The notes under the pieces are model-generated. The model saw only the letters and a program-made list of their open reading frames with translations. It did no database searches and was not told where the DNA came from. From Flagellimonas hadalis (lineage in GTDB: Bacteria; Bacteroidota; Bacteroidia; Flavobacteriales; Flavobacteriaceae), in NCBI RefSeq assembly GCF_007785775.2, contig NZ_VNIK02000004.1, positions 1 to 64,000 on the forward strand: a DNA stretch of 64,000 nucleotides, in the 5' to 3' direction. Positions within the stretch are counted from its first letter, which is position 1. Every line of letters begins with the position of its first letter. This document shows positions 36,901 through 45,562 of this stretch, one piece after another. The translations under genes and the position numbers were made by a program.

Positions 36901-37335
36901 CATGTTTCCAGCATTACAGACGTAGATGTCCAGCAGACCATCTTGGTTCACATCTACCATCACCACACCTGTGGACCAAGGTTTGTTACCGCCTACGCCC
37001 GCGCTTTCGGAAATATCTTCAAATTGGAAATTTCCCTTGTTCAGGTAGAGCTTGTTCGGAACCATGTTCCCCGTCAGGTAGATATCTTGAAGGCCATCAT
37101 TGTTGATATCACCAATGGCCACACCGCCTCCGTTGTAGAAATTCCTGTATTTGAAAATGTTGAAGTTCTTCTGGTTTTCAACTGTATTGACAAAGGTTAT
37201 GCCTGTTTCTTCGGAAGGCAGCAATGTGAAAAGGGTTTCTCCTTTTTCCTCTACCTCCATTTTGTCGGCCTCTTTGTTCTTGCATGCTGTTGCAAGTAGC
37301 AAAAGGCAGGATACAGTGATGTATTTTAGTTTCAT
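33988..37335 (-). CDS. FG-GAP/VCBS-repeat, ASPIC-UnbV lipoprotein (second of three)
   Basis: 1115 residues; lipoprotein signal MKLKYITVSCLLLLATAC-K. The order is the same as in its neighbours: N-terminal FG-GAP block (GVAIGDINNDGLQDIYLTGN, DVNQDGLLDIYV, DYDKDGDLDVYI), ASPIC/UnbV segment (NPFAVGTLAKFYFDG, LIPSRGFQSSMEYG, IVWPDDRTQKL), and a second FG-GAP block (DADGDGDLDLVVGSGG, DFDNDGDMDLFIGS, DVNKDGNLDLIMAGNN). About 14 Asp-rich motifs are visible. Its start overlaps the stop of the first paralogue (ATGA). Substrate binding at the surface is likely; the ligand is unknown. Confidence 0.88.
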   Translation of the reverse strand: MKLKYITVSCLLLLATACKNKEADKMEVEEKGETLFTLLPSEETGITFVNTVENQKNFNIFKYRNFYNGGGVAIGDINNDGLQDIYLTGNMVPNKLYLNKGNFQFEDISESAGVGGNKPWSTGVVMVDVNQDGLLDIYVCNAGNMEGNNHDNDLYINNGDLTFTEKANEYNLAKTGFTTHASFFDYDKDGDLDVYILNNSNIPVSSLGYAEQRQVRAQDWEGVPDIFKGVGDMLLRNDNGKFVDVSEKAGIYGSLIGFGLGVLVTDFNGDLYPDIYVSNDFYERDYLYINQKNGTFKEEIKEWTSHLSLSAMGIDIADINNDGHNDIFITDMLPEEEQRVKSVMEFEGYNVFDLKQSKDFYQQYIQNTLQLNNGNGTFSEVAYYSGIDATDWSWAGLMFDMDNDGLKDIFVTNGINHDLTDLDFVDFFANEIVQKMALTGKKESIDSIISKMPIKPQPNYAYRNNGDITFKNTNKEWGFDLPSRSNGAAYGDLDNDGDLDLVINNVNTEAYIYRNNSDAQLDNNYIQLRFKGSEKNPFAVGTLAKFYFDGHIINQELIPSRGFQSSMEYGMTIGLGKSEALDSIRIVWPDDRTQKLESVKANQVLTFNHADATETYKVPKKELKKSFLSELDNKMMANHKEDAYNDFDYEGLIYQKLSQEGPSLAVGDINGDGHEDFFIGGAQGQPGILYLHLGNGKVSQKKSSVFENDREFEDVAAAFFDADGDGDLDLVVGSGGNNVGMQRSYRARLYLNDGKGNFSKSPSELPSTFKNISTISPYDFDNDGDMDLFIGSRSVVGVYGISPDHLLLENMGDGTFTNVTERLGYDLKDAGMVTDSKWADVDGDSKKDLIVTAEWDTPKVYKNTGRRLVRMPSSLDSLYGWWNTVEVADLDNDGDMDLILGNQGLNLHYKPTHETPMKMWINDYDNNGTIEQVTTLQKDGKDYPIHQKRELTEQLPALKKQNLKASDYAGRTIHELFPKEVLDKSIVKKVETSASVIAINEGDGKFTIKNLPPRVQLSCICDITCMDVNKDGNLDLIMAGNNFEFKPQFSRLDAGYGNLLLGDGKSGFEWQDFDTSGFKIRDEVKYIKQFKDKNGKVFVITAINNNTPKIFALNE

Positions 37336-40300
37336 TCGTTGTTTCGTTTTTTTGATAAAAAAATAGGGGCATCATTGTTCAAAGTAATCATAAGTTCCTC
37401 ATTTCCCCCTACATTGATTCTCCCAATGGTCCTGGCAGCACCTGAAATACCAAGGCTCTGTTTCCAACTTATGGCACCTTGTTCATCATTTTCCAGTAAA
37501 AAACCATGAGAGGCATCTAATCTACCAAGTTGGGTATTTATCTCAAAATTATTGCCGACCATTAATATTTCATTAATTCTTTCTTTGCTGTTTCTTTTCA
37601 AATAAATGTCATTTACCGTTGATGACTGAACTATGTGTGGGAGTTCCTTTTTGGAGAAATTTCCTTTTCCATCGTTCTCAAAATAGGATGTTTCCAGGAG
37701 ATGGACCTTCCGTTGTTCCGCCCTGTCCAATCTTTCCCTTCCAAAAAGATCTTCCAAGGAAGCTTTTGCAAAATCCTTGTAGAATAGGAATTTTTTGTTT
37801 AGAAAGGGCATTTGCTTTACAATTTCATCCTTGGAAGCAAAGGCAGTTTCTTTGTCGCCATGATAGTGGGTGAGGACGGTTTCTATGGATCCATTCCCAT
37901 CAAAATCACTGATATACAGAGTCATCGGTTTTTCGACTGATGCCTGGAATTTGGTGTTCAGTCCCCAATTGCCGGCCAGGATGTCCATGTCGCCATCATT
38001 GTCCAAATCTGCGACCTCAATACAGTTCCACCAGCCGTTGGTTTGGTCAAGCCCGTTCCCTGTTTGCTTTATCAACTGTTTGCCATTGTTCATAAAAATG
38101 GTAATGGGAATCCAATGCCCGGCCACGATAAGGTCGGGAAATCCATTCTGGTCCAGATCTGACCACGTGAGGTCCTTGACATTGCCTATGTTTTCAAAAT
38201 CGGGGGCAAAGGTCGTGGTGACCTCGGTAAAGTTTCCAATACCATCGTTTGCAAAGAGATATTGCTTTGTGCGTTTCCCAAATTGTGTCGATGGGGTGTT
38301 CGAGGAAATGCTGATATCCATGTCCCCATCATTGTCAAAGTCAACAGCGCTCACTTTGGAGGCATTGACCTCTATTTTTGATAAACTCTTTTCTTCCTTG
38401 ACAAATTGGTTGCCCTGATTGTTATAAAATCTTGGGCGCAAAGGGGCACCTTGCGTAAATTCGTTGCCGCCACTGACTACGAGCAGGTCAAGGTCCCCAT
38501 CGCTGTCGGCATCAAAAAAGACTTGGTCCACATCCTCGTTGATCTCGTCCTCTTCGAACAATTCCGGTTGGTGTTTCGAAAAAGCACCTTCAGTGTTCTG
38601 GATAAATAGTACGGATGCTTGTTTTTTTGCACCCCCGATGAAGAAATCTTCCAATCCGTCGTCGTTTATATCCACAACCGAAACCGAAGGGCCTTCATTG
38701 GAATAGGAAAAAGGGACCAATGGGTTTCTGTCAAAATCAAGGGAGGGATATTCTTTATGCTCAAAATCCAAATCCCTTGTGATAATGGAATAACTGGAAT
38801 AGGGCTTTCCTGAATTTTGGGTGTAGTAATTGCCCGCGGCATTTTGGTAGGAAACCTGGATGTTCTTGTTAGTTTTTATTTTTTCAAGGGTCTGGTACTT
38901 TCCTCCAGGCCATATGATCTGAATGGAGTCCACAATGGTATCATTTCCAGTCCCAAACACCAAAGTGTTGTCTTTTGCAGAAAGGAATCCCCTTGTGGCA
39001 AAGTTTTCTTGGACCAATTTGTTGTTTTTTGTAAAAACCAACACTTTTGTCCCTATCCCAAACGTGTTCTTGGAACTTCCTTCAAAGCTGATTTGGATGG
39101 AATTACCTTGATTTAGGGTATTTTCCATGATGAAGGCTTCTTGGTTTACGTTGTTCACCACCAAGTCGAGGTCACCATCATTGTCCAAATCCGAATATGC
39201 GCAGCCATTGCTGAACGATTCCATTTTTGGAGTCCATGATGTTGTCATGTTTGTGAATGTTGTTCCTCCATCATTTCTAAAAAAATAGTTCTGGACCTTC
39301 TTGCTCGGCAGGCGTTCTATCAGTTCCATGTCTTTGTCTGATAGGCCCTTTTCTATGGTTTTTTGGATCTGTTCGTTGGAGATGTAGTTGATATAGTCCA
39401 TGTCATTGGTGACGCCTTGGATTCCATTTGAAATAAAAAGGTCTTTATATCCATCATTGTCGAAGTCCGCAAACAATCCTCCCCAAGACCATTCCGTTGC
39501 ATCAATGCCACTTAAGTTGGCAATTTCGCCGAAGTTTTCACCATCAAGGTTCAAATGGAGCGCATTCTGCATGTATTGTGGAGCAAATCCATTCTTAAGA
39601 TATTGCTGGTAAACAGGGTAGGGATGTTCCAAGCCCGAGGTCTTATAGGTTTCCAGGTCCTCGGGGAGCATATCCAAGGATAGAATGTCGGAAAGCCCAT
39701 CGTTGTTGATGTCGGCAATGTCGTTGCCCATGGAAAAATGGGTAGTATGCCCCATCTTCCTATCATCTTTGGAAATGGTTTCCCTAAAAGTCCCATCTTT
39801 TTGGTTGACATAGAGGTAATCATTCTCAAAGAAGTCATTGCCTACATAAATGTCGGGATAACCATCATTGTTGATGTCGCTTATAGCAAGCCCCAGGCCA
39901 TAGCCTATACTTCCTTGAAACAGTCCTGCCTCTTTGGAAACGTTGGTGAACATTCCGTCGTCGTTCCTAAAAAGAATGTCACCGGACATCGAATCCGCTA
40001 TTTCCCTTTTTATGCCCTTTCCATACGATCGGTTTGGGTTTACGGAATGGTTCAAAAGATACATGTCCAAATCACCATCGAGGTCATAATCAAAAAATGC
40101 AGCTTGGGTGGAATATCCGATAAAGTCCAGACCATATTTGCTGCCTTCCTCTATGAACGATGGAATGCCTTTGCTGTCAATACCTTGGTTTATATAGAGT
40201 AGGTTCTGTCCCCTGATCTGCCCATGGTCGCCCACTTTGCATACGTAGATATCCAAAAGGCCGTCATTGTTCACATCTGCATGGGTAACACCCGTGGTCC

Positions 40301-40640
40301 ATCCGGTATCATTTTTAATGTTGGCTTTTGTTGTGATGTCCTCAAATTTAAAATCACCTTTGTTCAAGTACAGTTTGTCCGCTCCTTGATTTGATGTGAA
40401 ATAAAGATCGGCCAATCCATCGCCATTAAAATCACCTGCTGCGACACCACCTCCATTGTAGAAGTAGAGGTAATTGAGGATATTGAGGTCTGGGGTCTGT
40501 ACAAGTTGATTTTTGAAAGCTATCCCTGTTTCTGTGGGGTCCTTATGTTTGAAGAGTGTTTCCGGCCCTTTTTTGGAGCAACCAGAAACAATTAAAAACA
40601 ACAATGGAATAAGCCGGTACAGTCCTTTCATTTCATTCAT
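37332..40640 (-). CDS. FG-GAP/VCBS-repeat, ASPIC-UnbV lipoprotein (first of three)
   Basis: About 1102 residues from MNEMKGLYRLIPLLFLIVSGC-S (or three residues shorter). It has the same two-propeller plus ASPIC/UnbV plan (NTFGIGTKVLVFTKN, NFATRGFLSAKDN, IIWPGGKYQTL). Thirteen Asp-rich motifs remain: the last one, DVNKDGNLD in the second paralogue, is here RNSKERINE, so one Ca site is lost. By eye this gene is more AT-rich than the other two. It heads the operon and is separated from SusD by a terminator. Confidence 0.86.
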   Translation of the reverse strand: MNEMKGLYRLIPLLFLIVSGCSKKGPETLFKHKDPTETGIAFKNQLVQTPDLNILNYLYFYNGGGVAAGDFNGDGLADLYFTSNQGADKLYLNKGDFKFEDITTKANIKNDTGWTTGVTHADVNNDGLLDIYVCKVGDHGQIRGQNLLYINQGIDSKGIPSFIEEGSKYGLDFIGYSTQAAFFDYDLDGDLDMYLLNHSVNPNRSYGKGIKREIADSMSGDILFRNDDGMFTNVSKEAGLFQGSIGYGLGLAISDINNDGYPDIYVGNDFFENDYLYVNQKDGTFRETISKDDRKMGHTTHFSMGNDIADINNDGLSDILSLDMLPEDLETYKTSGLEHPYPVYQQYLKNGFAPQYMQNALHLNLDGENFGEIANLSGIDATEWSWGGLFADFDNDGYKDLFISNGIQGVTNDMDYINYISNEQIQKTIEKGLSDKDMELIERLPSKKVQNYFFRNDGGTTFTNMTTSWTPKMESFSNGCAYSDLDNDGDLDLVVNNVNQEAFIMENTLNQGNSIQISFEGSSKNTFGIGTKVLVFTKNNKLVQENFATRGFLSAKDNTLVFGTGNDTIVDSIQIIWPGGKYQTLEKIKTNKNIQVSYQNAAGNYYTQNSGKPYSSYSIITRDLDFEHKEYPSLDFDRNPLVPFSYSNEGPSVSVVDINDDGLEDFFIGGAKKQASVLFIQNTEGAFSKHQPELFEEDEINEDVDQVFFDADSDGDLDLLVVSGGNEFTQGAPLRPRFYNNQGNQFVKEEKSLSKIEVNASKVSAVDFDNDGDMDISISSNTPSTQFGKRTKQYLFANDGIGNFTEVTTTFAPDFENIGNVKDLTWSDLDQNGFPDLIVAGHWIPITIFMNNGKQLIKQTGNGLDQTNGWWNCIEVADLDNDGDMDILAGNWGLNTKFQASVEKPMTLYISDFDGNGSIETVLTHYHGDKETAFASKDEIVKQMPFLNKKFLFYKDFAKASLEDLFGRERLDRAEQRKVHLLETSYFENDGKGNFSKKELPHIVQSSTVNDIYLKRNSKERINEILMVGNNFEINTQLGRLDASHGFLLENDEQGAISWKQSLGISGAARTIGRINVGGNEELMITLNNDAPIFLSKKRNNE

Positions 40641-40670
40641 CAAAACTTGGATTAATATAGTTATTTCCAT

Positions 40671-40770
40671 ACGAAACCGGAAAGCACCAAAGATTAATAT
40701 TGGGCTAATGACAAATTAATTATTGGCTAAATAAAAGGGGTCGGAGTTCTTTTGTCCTTTTCTGGGCAAA
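40671..40770 (-). promoter_or_regulatory. Probable promoter region of the FG-GAP/haloperoxidase operon
   Basis: The gap between the SusD-side terminator and the first FG-GAP gene must hold its promoter. The minus strand carries TAATCTTTGG, one base longer than TAnnTTTG, with a TTTG about 15 bases upstream. The fit is imperfect and the exact start site is uncertain. Confidence 0.3.
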
Positions 40771-40771
40771 T

Positions 40772-40803
40772 AAAAAAGGCCACCGATAATCGGTGGCCTT
40801 TTT
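40772..40803 (-). terminator. Strong intrinsic terminator downstream of susD
   Basis: The hairpin arms GGCCACCGAT and ATCGGTGGCC (40778-40798) pair perfectly around a tiny loop. They are flanked by six A on one side and five T on the other, so it can work in both directions. It should end SusC/SusD transcripts and separate them from the FG-GAP operon. Confidence 0.9.
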
Positions 40804-40834
40804 GTATGTATAAAACAGCTTAAACTTGATAGAA

Positions 40835-42355
40835 TTAGTATCCTGGATTCTGAACCAAATTTGGGTTTGAAATGATTGCAGTGGCAGGAATCGGGAAAAG
40901 GTTCTTGGTGTCATCACCAGAAACTTCCTTGTAGGACCAAGGAGCTGTGAACTGACCAAAACGAATAAGGTCGTTCCTTCTCCATTGCTCACCGTAAAGT
41001 TCCCTTCCTCTTTCATCCAAGATATCTTGTTCTGTTACACTACCGATAGGAGTGGCCCCTCTTAGGGTCCTTAGCTCATTGATCAAGGCAGTGGCATCTC
41101 CACCGCTTCTCATAAGTGCTTCGGCTTTCATCAAGTGTGCGTCAGCATATCTCAAAACAATCTTGTGGTTTGCAAACGCACCATTTGCAGGGTTGTACTT
41201 GATTACCCTTATACCTGTCCTTTCGTTATTGCCCAACAATCCTGGCAATTCTTTGGTAAAGACCAAAGGAGCTCCTGTCCTGTCAGTATAGGGATCACCA
41301 TTGGCATCATATTGTTGTCCGATCAAGAATCCGTTTCCAATACCGAAGTTTGTACCGTCTGTTGGAACAAATCCCCTTCTCTCTTCTTGTCCAGAACCTG
41401 GTGTGTTGATGTTTGGATCTCCTTCAAATAGGTCATAGAACTCTGCAATAGTGGTAAACCCGTTCCATCCACCTGCTTGATCGGGAACAATTTGCTTATA
41501 GTGCAATCCGTTCCAGATGTTGTTGCCCACGCTGGACGTGGTGAAGAAAATGGTCTCACTGTCCACATCGTCGGTAAACAATTCAAAGAATCCAGCTTGT
41601 AGATCAAAACCTTCGGCTTTGATGTCGTCCACTAAACTGATCACTTGGTTCATGTCAGCTGCTGCTGCAGTTCCAGTACCAGTAAAGATGTGCTTGTTCA
41701 AATAGAACTTGGCCAAAAGTAACATACCAGCCGCTTTTGATGCTCCTACCAAATCTGCACTAGGTCCTGTGGAAGGAAGATTTGGGATTGCCTCAGTAAG
41801 ATCGGTCACTGCAAAGTCAAAAGCCTCTGACCTTGTCATTACGTTCGGGTTCACATCTGGGCCTTCATCCGGGGTCCTGAATGGAACTTGTCCGAACAGG
41901 TCGATCAACCAAAACATGCTGTAAGCGCGCAAAAATTTGGCTTCGGCAGCTTGCTGAGGGGTTGGATTACTTCTTGAGTCGATAATCGTGGTTGCATTGT
42001 ACACATTGGAATTCATATCGTTCCAAGTGTTCTTCACCCTTTGGTGGGTGGCACTCCAAGTATGGGAGTGCAAAGTCCTCCAGACACCATTGTCTCCCCA
42101 GTCAGTACCACGGGTGGGTACCACGAATTCGTCGGTACTTACCTCGGTAAGGGCGTAAAGGTTCTCTTGGTTCTCAATCTGGCCCCTAACAGAATTGTAG
42201 AGGGCCGATAAGCTCGGTCCAGCCTCAACTCCACTGAATTCACCACTTAAATCAGCGAATACGGAGTCTGTCTGTTCAATTTCCAAATCTGTACAACCGG
42301 CCATTATCAGTGCGATTGCCCAGATATAAACTTTGTTTAGTTTAATAGCTTTCAT
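40835..42355 (-). CDS. susD: SusD/RagB-family nutrient-binding outer-membrane lipoprotein
   Basis: 506 residues. Lipobox in IALIMAGC-T. The N-terminal TPR-rich SusD fold is visible in NTWNDMNSNVYNATTIID, PQQAAEAKFLRAYSMFWLIDLFGQVPF, and the C-terminal RagB/SusD block in ADAHLMKAEALMRSGGDATALINELR and ERGRELYGEQWRRNDLIRFGQF. SusD caps the SusC barrel and captures glycans. It lies nine bases downstream of susC. No SusE/SusF gene follows; a terminator comes instead. The LacI, GH65 and GH13 genes across the control region suggest an alpha-glucan ligand. Confidence 0.95.
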   Translation of the reverse strand: MKAIKLNKVYIWAIALIMAGCTDLEIEQTDSVFADLSGEFSGVEAGPSLSALYNSVRGQIENQENLYALTEVSTDEFVVPTRGTDWGDNGVWRTLHSHTWSATHQRVKNTWNDMNSNVYNATTIIDSRSNPTPQQAAEAKFLRAYSMFWLIDLFGQVPFRTPDEGPDVNPNVMTRSEAFDFAVTDLTEAIPNLPSTGPSADLVGASKAAGMLLLAKFYLNKHIFTGTGTAAAADMNQVISLVDDIKAEGFDLQAGFFELFTDDVDSETIFFTTSSVGNNIWNGLHYKQIVPDQAGGWNGFTTIAEFYDLFEGDPNINTPGSGQEERRGFVPTDGTNFGIGNGFLIGQQYDANGDPYTDRTGAPLVFTKELPGLLGNNERTGIRVIKYNPANGAFANHKIVLRYADAHLMKAEALMRSGGDATALINELRTLRGATPIGSVTEQDILDERGRELYGEQWRRNDLIRFGQFTAPWSYKEVSGDDTKNLFPIPATAIISNPNLVQNPGY

Positions 42356-42364
42356 AGAATTTTT

Positions 42365-45300
42365 TTAAAAAGTTGCGCTAATACCTAATGTGACGGTTCT
42401 TGCTCTTGGGAATGCCGTATAGTCGATTCCCAATGATGGGATATTGTTCAATGATTTTGGCACGTTTACCTCTGGATCCAGTCCAGAATAATCAGTGATG
42501 ACGAAAAGATTTTGGCCTATTACGGATAAGCGTAGGCTCTTTAGGCCTCCGTCACCGCTCAAAGGAACGTTGTAGCTCAAAGAGGCATTTTGAAGTCTCA
42601 TGAAATCACCTTTTTCCAAGAATCTGGTTGAAACATCTGCCGCATTGGCATTGGATTCCCCATTGGTGAGTACGTCTTCAGTAATGTTTTTCCCTACACC
42701 GATGATACCTGCAGTAAAGTAGGCATTTTGGGTATTGTTATAGATGTAAAAACCATACTGGCCGGTCAAGAAGGCATTGAAATCCCAGTTTTTGTATGAA
42801 ACACTGGTATTGATACCCATGGTTACCTTTGGCAATGCACTTTTTCCAACAAATTCCTGAACATCCCCATTCGGATAAACAGAAATACCATTTTCATCAA
42901 ATCCTCCAAATTCCCTTAGGTAATAGGAGAAGAGAGGCTGTCCGCCGGCCAAAAGCTGGGCATAGGCGCCGGTTAGACCGTTGCCGTTTATTTCACCCGT
43001 CTGGATGAGGCCATCAAAATCCTCTACCATGTTGTCATTGTAGGCCACATTGAATCCAAGGTTCCAACTGGCGTCTGCTGCTTGGATGATGTCATAGTTC
43101 ATGGCCAATTCCACCCCTTTATTGATTACTTTGGCATCCAAATTTCCAAAGTAGAATGGTTGTGGGGATGGCTGTGCTGCTTCTTGCTGTAACAAAAGGT
43201 CGTTTGTGGTTTTGTGGTAAAAATCCACACTACCGTTGAACCTATTGTTGGCAAAACCAAAATCGATACCAATGTTGGCTTGGGCGGTTTCTTCCCATTT
43301 CAGGTCGTCATTGGTGAATGATTGTATCGCAAGACCGGGAGGGTTGATGTTTTGGTTTTGGTCGATACCGATTCCGGCAAAACGTTGTCTTACGGTAAAG
43401 TTACCATATCCCAAACCTTCTTGGTTACCCACTATACCATAACCTAAGCGCAGTTTCAAGGTGGAAAAGGTGTCCCCTATAAAATCCTCTTCGTTCAATT
43501 TCCAGGCAAAAGCACCGGAAGGGAAATAACCGTACTGGTTGTTCGGTCCGAAACGAGAGGATCCGTCCACCCTTAAAGTACCTGTTACGATATATTTGTT
43601 GGCAATGGAATATTCAGCCCTTCCAAAGAACGATTGTAGTTCATCGGTATAGTCAAAATAATCTCCGGCAACTGCGCTGATGGGAACTCCTGTTGGTGAA
43701 GTCACAGATTCGTTTTGGGATACTTCAGGGAACAAGCGGTTGACGAAAGTTCCATTGTTATTGTATCCGAACTGCTGGTAAGAACCTGGTAACTGCCTCT
43801 CAATTGCAGAAGTAGCTCTCTCCAAATCAGAGATCATTTGGTTCAGATCGGTTGAGCCAAATCCGAGGGCCCTGATATTCTTACCATACCTTTGATAGCT
43901 TTGGAAGGAATAGCCCACCAATGCTGTCAAGTGGGAGTTTTCAAACTCTTTGTCATAGGTAAGGGTGACATCAAGAAGCTTTCCTGTGGTCTCCACTACG
44001 CTAAATGCACCTTGACCTTGGCCTGGAGCGTTGCCAATACCAGTGGAAAGTGCAGATTGAACTTGATATTTTTCTGAATCAGAATCGTCATATCCAACGG
44101 CAACTTTAGCTTTAAGTTCATCTGTGATACTATATTCTGCGGATACGTTTCCAAGAAATCTATTCGTATTGGTCACGTCATCATAATAGTTCAACAATTG
44201 AAGCGGGTTTATCTCACTTCCACCAGTTGTAAAGGTAGTACTGGCTGGCCAAGTTGGGTTCGCAAAATAAGCGGCACCTATCAAATCCCCTGTTGAGCCC
44301 GAATTGTTACTGATGGCCCCCCCATCATCATTTATTCTTGAAAGGGTAAGGTTGGCATCGATTTTCAGTTTATCATCAAAGAAACGTTGAGAAGCGTTTA
44401 TCCTTCCTGTAATACGCTCCTGTGCATATCCTTCCACAATCCCGAATTGCTTTCCGTAACCAAATGAGGCGCGTACATTACCGCTTCCATAATTTTTGGA
44501 ATAGGAAAGGTTTTGGTTTTGGGAGGCAGTGCTTCTCAAAATGATTTCTTGCCAATCGGTGTCAGAACCAAAATCCAAGGCATTTGGGTCACCACCATAG
44601 TCGGGTAGTGCGGTCAAGAACTGCTCCCTGTTCAACAAATCGAATTTTTTGGCAGGAGTGGAGTAGCTGAGATTTGAAGTGAACTCGAACAATCCTTTCC
44701 CTGTCTTTCCACTTTTGGTCGTGATAATGACCACACCATTGGCCCCACGTGAACCATAAATTGCGGTGGCAGATGCGTCCTTCAAGATACTGATGCTCTC
44801 AATATCGTTGGGGTTTAGGAAGTTCAAAGGGTTTTTTGCTGAACTGGTACCTGTACCAACGTCTGCACCACCTGCTGATATGTCCTCTCCGGAAAGTGGC
44901 ATCCCATCAACAACAAATAGCGGGTTGTTGTTGGAACGAACAGAGCTTGTACCCCTGATCCTCACATTGATACCGGCTCCTGGCTCACCACTGCTTTGGG
45001 TGATTTGCACACCCGCAGTCTTACCTTGGATCAATTGCTCAGGAGATGAAATCACCCCTTGGTTGAAATCCTCTGCAGTAACCACGGCTACAGCTCCCGT
45101 TGCATCCTCAATGGTTGTTTGGCCATAACCAATGATCACCACCTCGTCCAAAGCCTGTGCATCTTCTTCCAAGGTCACGTTGATGGTAGATTGGCCATTG
45201 ACCGCTCTTTCCACCGTCTTGTAGCCAATGTAGCTGAATACCAAGGTAGCCGCACCATCGATGTTGTTGAGGGTATAATTACCATCGAAATCGGTCTGGG

Positions 45301-45451
45301 TACCATTGGTCGTGCCTTTGACCAATACGCTAGCCCCTGGCAAAGGTCCGTTTGCATCCGAAACGGTACCTGATACTGTCTGAGCTTTTACCATGCCAAA
45401 GCATAAAAATGCCCCAAGCAACAAAAAGCTTTTTAGTAGCGTAATCTTCAT
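42365..45451 (-). CDS. susC: SusC/RagA-family TonB-linked outer-membrane transporter
   Basis: 1028 residues. Signal peptide ...GMVKAQ, carboxypeptidase-like domain (about 25-100, TVSGTVSDANGPLPGASVLVKG), TonB box LDEVVIIGYGQ, plug with the RagA signature (VRIRGTSSVRSNNNPLFVVDG; SILKDASATAIYGSRGANG), and a barrel to a terminal Phe. It imports glycans captured by SusD, driven by TonB. It is transcribed away from the LacI regulator. A -7/-33 pair and a LacI-type operator lie upstream. Confidence 0.96.
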   Translation of the reverse strand: MKITLLKSFLLLGAFLCFGMVKAQTVSGTVSDANGPLPGASVLVKGTTNGTQTDFDGNYTLNNIDGAATLVFSYIGYKTVERAVNGQSTINVTLEEDAQALDEVVIIGYGQTTIEDATGAVAVVTAEDFNQGVISSPEQLIQGKTAGVQITQSSGEPGAGINVRIRGTSSVRSNNNPLFVVDGMPLSGEDISAGGADVGTGTSSAKNPLNFLNPNDIESISILKDASATAIYGSRGANGVVIITTKSGKTGKGLFEFTSNLSYSTPAKKFDLLNREQFLTALPDYGGDPNALDFGSDTDWQEIILRSTASQNQNLSYSKNYGSGNVRASFGYGKQFGIVEGYAQERITGRINASQRFFDDKLKIDANLTLSRINDDGGAISNNSGSTGDLIGAAYFANPTWPASTTFTTGGSEINPLQLLNYYDDVTNTNRFLGNVSAEYSITDELKAKVAVGYDDSDSEKYQVQSALSTGIGNAPGQGQGAFSVVETTGKLLDVTLTYDKEFENSHLTALVGYSFQSYQRYGKNIRALGFGSTDLNQMISDLERATSAIERQLPGSYQQFGYNNNGTFVNRLFPEVSQNESVTSPTGVPISAVAGDYFDYTDELQSFFGRAEYSIANKYIVTGTLRVDGSSRFGPNNQYGYFPSGAFAWKLNEEDFIGDTFSTLKLRLGYGIVGNQEGLGYGNFTVRQRFAGIGIDQNQNINPPGLAIQSFTNDDLKWEETAQANIGIDFGFANNRFNGSVDFYHKTTNDLLLQQEAAQPSPQPFYFGNLDAKVINKGVELAMNYDIIQAADASWNLGFNVAYNDNMVEDFDGLIQTGEINGNGLTGAYAQLLAGGQPLFSYYLREFGGFDENGISVYPNGDVQEFVGKSALPKVTMGINTSVSYKNWDFNAFLTGQYGFYIYNNTQNAYFTAGIIGVGKNITEDVLTNGESNANAADVSTRFLEKGDFMRLQNASLSYNVPLSGDGGLKSLRLSVIGQNLFVITDYSGLDPEVNVPKSLNNIPSLGIDYTAFPRARTVTLGISATF

Positions 45452-45492
45452 AAATGATTAATTTTAAGTTTAGTTAATTTTAATTCAAGTGT

Positions 45493-45523
45493 TAAACATA
45501 TATAAAAAAAATGTTAATCGAAA
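45493..45523 (-). promoter_or_regulatory. susC promoter
   Basis: On the minus strand, TTTC (45523-45520) is followed after exactly 19 bases by TATGTTTA (45500-45493). Each has one mismatch to the Bacteroidota -33 (TTTG) and -7 (TAnnTTTG) elements. The start codon is 42 bases downstream of the -7 box. Confidence 0.55.
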
Positions 45524-45544
45524 TTTAACTATTTCGTAATCTGC

Positions 45545-45562
45545 CACGAAAACGGTTTCGTG
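45545..45562. promoter_or_regulatory. LacI-family operator upstream of susC
   Basis: CACGAAAACGGTTTCGTG has perfect 7-base arms (CACGAAA/TTTCGTG) around ACGG, with the central CG typical of LacI/GalR operators (GAAAnCGnTTTC). It lies 21 bases upstream of the susC -33 element. That position suits activation rather than blocking of polymerase. The obvious candidate ligand is the divergent LacI regulator. Confidence 0.65.

Noticed and set aside
30756..40640. Possible DNA-level tandem repeat or assembly duplication
   Set aside because: The three FG-GAP genes are similar only at protein level; their DNA and signal peptides differ clearly, so this is old paralogy, not a copy error.
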